NCBI RefSeq assembly: GCF_016629525.1
Contig: NZ_AP024269.1
Span: forward strand, 1,302,001 to 1,366,000
DNA: 64,000 nt
Direction: 5' to 3'
DNA from: Kaistia sp. 32K
GTDB lineage: Bacteria > Pseudomonadota > Alphaproteobacteria > Rhizobiales > Kaistiaceae
Notes under the pieces: model-generated
What the model was told of the DNA's origin: nothing
What the model saw: the letters and a program-made list of their open reading frames with translations, nothing else
Databases searched by the model: none
Program-made: the position numbers and the translations under genes
Part shown: positions 63,347 through 64,000 of the stretch, piece after piece
Position numbering within the stretch: the stretch's first letter is position 1
Layout: every line of letters begins with the position of its first letter

Positions 63347-64000
63347 ATGACTATCGAGGGCAGGGCGACATTCGAGGGCAGGACCGTCGCGATCATCGGC
63401 GGCGGCTCCGGCATCGGCTTTCGTGTCGCCGAGCTCGCCGCCGCGGCCGGGGCCGAGGTGGTGCTCGGCGGCCGTTCGGCGGAGAGGCTTCAGAAAGCCG
63501 TCGAGACGATCGGGCCGAAGGCGCGCGGCGCCAGCGCGGACCTGGAGGATCGCGCGTCGATCCGCGCCTTCTTCGAGCCGCTGGCGACGCTCGACCATCT
63601 CTTCGTCCCGGCCGCCACCTATACGGTGGGATCGCTGGCGGATCTTTCCGACGAGGATGCCGAAAGCCCGTTCCGGACGAAATTCTGGGGCCAGTACCAC
63701 GCCATCAAGGCCGCCGCGCCGAAGCTCGCATCCGATGGCTCGATCGTGCTGATGGCGGGCGCCGCCGGCGCTCGGCCGCTCAAGGGCGCTGCCGCCTATG
63801 CCGCCTGCAACAGCGCGATCGAGGGGCTCGGCCGCGCGCTGGCGCTGGAGCTCGCCCCGGTCCGGGTCAACACCGTGTCGCCCGGCACGATCGACGGTCA
63901 TCTCTGGCGGAGCCGTCCCGAGGCGATCCGCGAGACGGCCTTCGCGCATTACAGCCGGATCGCGGCGGCCGGCCGTCCAGGCACCGAGGACGAGATCGCC
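63347..64000 (+). CDS. Short-chain dehydrogenase/reductase (3' end beyond window)
   Basis: 218 residues visible. Nucleotide motif VAIIGGGSGIGFRVAEL (TGxxxGxG type), LFVPAAT in place of NNAG, Ser region IVLMAGAAG (no clear catalytic Ser), and PVRVNTVSPGTIDG. The active-site motif reads YAACN rather than YxxxK, so the catalytic Lys is Asn. AAGGA precedes the ATG at 8 bases. May be a divergent SDR with altered chemistry or a non-catalytic member. Divergent from LysR. Confidence 0.85.
   Translation, partial: MTIEGRATFEGRTVAIIGGGSGIGFRVAELAAAAGAEVVLGGRSAERLQKAVETIGPKARGASADLEDRASIRAFFEPLATLDHLFVPAATYTVGSLADLSDEDAESPFRTKFWGQYHAIKAAAPKLASDGSIVLMAGAAGARPLKGAAAYAACNSAIEGLGRALALELAPVRVNTVSPGTIDGHLWRSRPEAIRETAFAHYSRIAAAGRPGTEDEIA

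Overview
The window is GC-rich chromosomal DNA from an alphaproteobacterium, most likely a member of the Hyphomicrobiales (Rhizobiales). The evidence is the gene content and order: a coxB-ctaD-ctaB-ctaG-ctaE-DUF983-SURF1 oxidase operon next to tldD and ialB, a rnhA-thrB-ispH operon, a thrC-M16 peptidase-GNAT run, a CcrM-type GANTC methylase with CtrA-like boxes in front of it, split glycine dehydrogenase genes (gcvPA/gcvPB), and a DmeR/DmeF metal efflux pair. I cannot name the genus from the sequence alone. No prophage, insertion sequence, rRNA gene, intact tRNA or CRISPR array was recognised.

Layout. 1-3.0 kb: RNA methyltransferases (RumA/TrmA-like, TlyA) and the dmeRF efflux operon. 3.0-4.1 kb: non-coding DNA with a G-rich tract and a ~253-bp tandem array carrying paired palindromes. 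4.2-10.8 kb: copper delivery genes (pcuC-sco1), a small upstream ORF coupled to a monooxygenase, dxs, a Dabb protein, a ClC antiporter and an E. coli-type MurB. 10.8-16.9 kb: palindromic repeats, pirin, xseB, a histone-deacetylase-like hydrolase, a crotonase, Sua5 and a DnaJ-like co-chaperone. 17-22.7 kb: lipoprotein, pdxH, tldD, a LprI-like protein, a class I-like aroA, a repeat-rich gap and a flavin-binding PPOX protein. 22.8-30.2 kb: ialB and the aa3-type cytochrome c oxidase operon. 30.2-42.2 kb: algH/yqgE, a DsbD alpha-domain protein, peroxiredoxin, a Phd/VapC-type toxin-antitoxin pair, rnhA-thrB-ispH, a large membrane EAL protein, GNAT, M16 peptidase and thrC. 42.3-48 kb: a lipoprotein ending in a 20-bp minisatellite, then a tandem glycine riboswitch and gcvT-gcvH-gcvPA-gcvPB. 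48-54.6 kb: DUF1284, two HAD phosphatases, a VWA/Ig-like secreted protein, ccrM, and an Rrf2 regulator with its flavoprotein. 54.7-64 kb: a giant Cys/Pro-rich repeat protein, mutY, an MBL hydrolase, an ABC-F protein with a 9-codon leader ORF, a methyltransferase and a divergent LysR/SDR pair that runs off the end.

How genes work together. Sco1, PcuC, CtaG, CtaB, SURF1 and the oxidase subunits together cover copper and haem delivery to one terminal oxidase, although pcuC-sco1 lie 18 kb from the structural operon. thrB and thrC are neighbours of the isoprenoid gene ispH, and dxs is also in the window. The glycine cleavage operon is under a riboswitch that reads its own substrate.

Most striking features: four recurring families of intergenic palindromes; a secreted-looking protein with about 20 Cys-x10/11-Cys modules; two short ORFs placed like regulatory leader peptides; class I-type aroA and type I murB, which may be extra or replaced copies; and an SDR lacking the catalytic lysine. 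All motif statements come from reading the sequence; no database search was possible.
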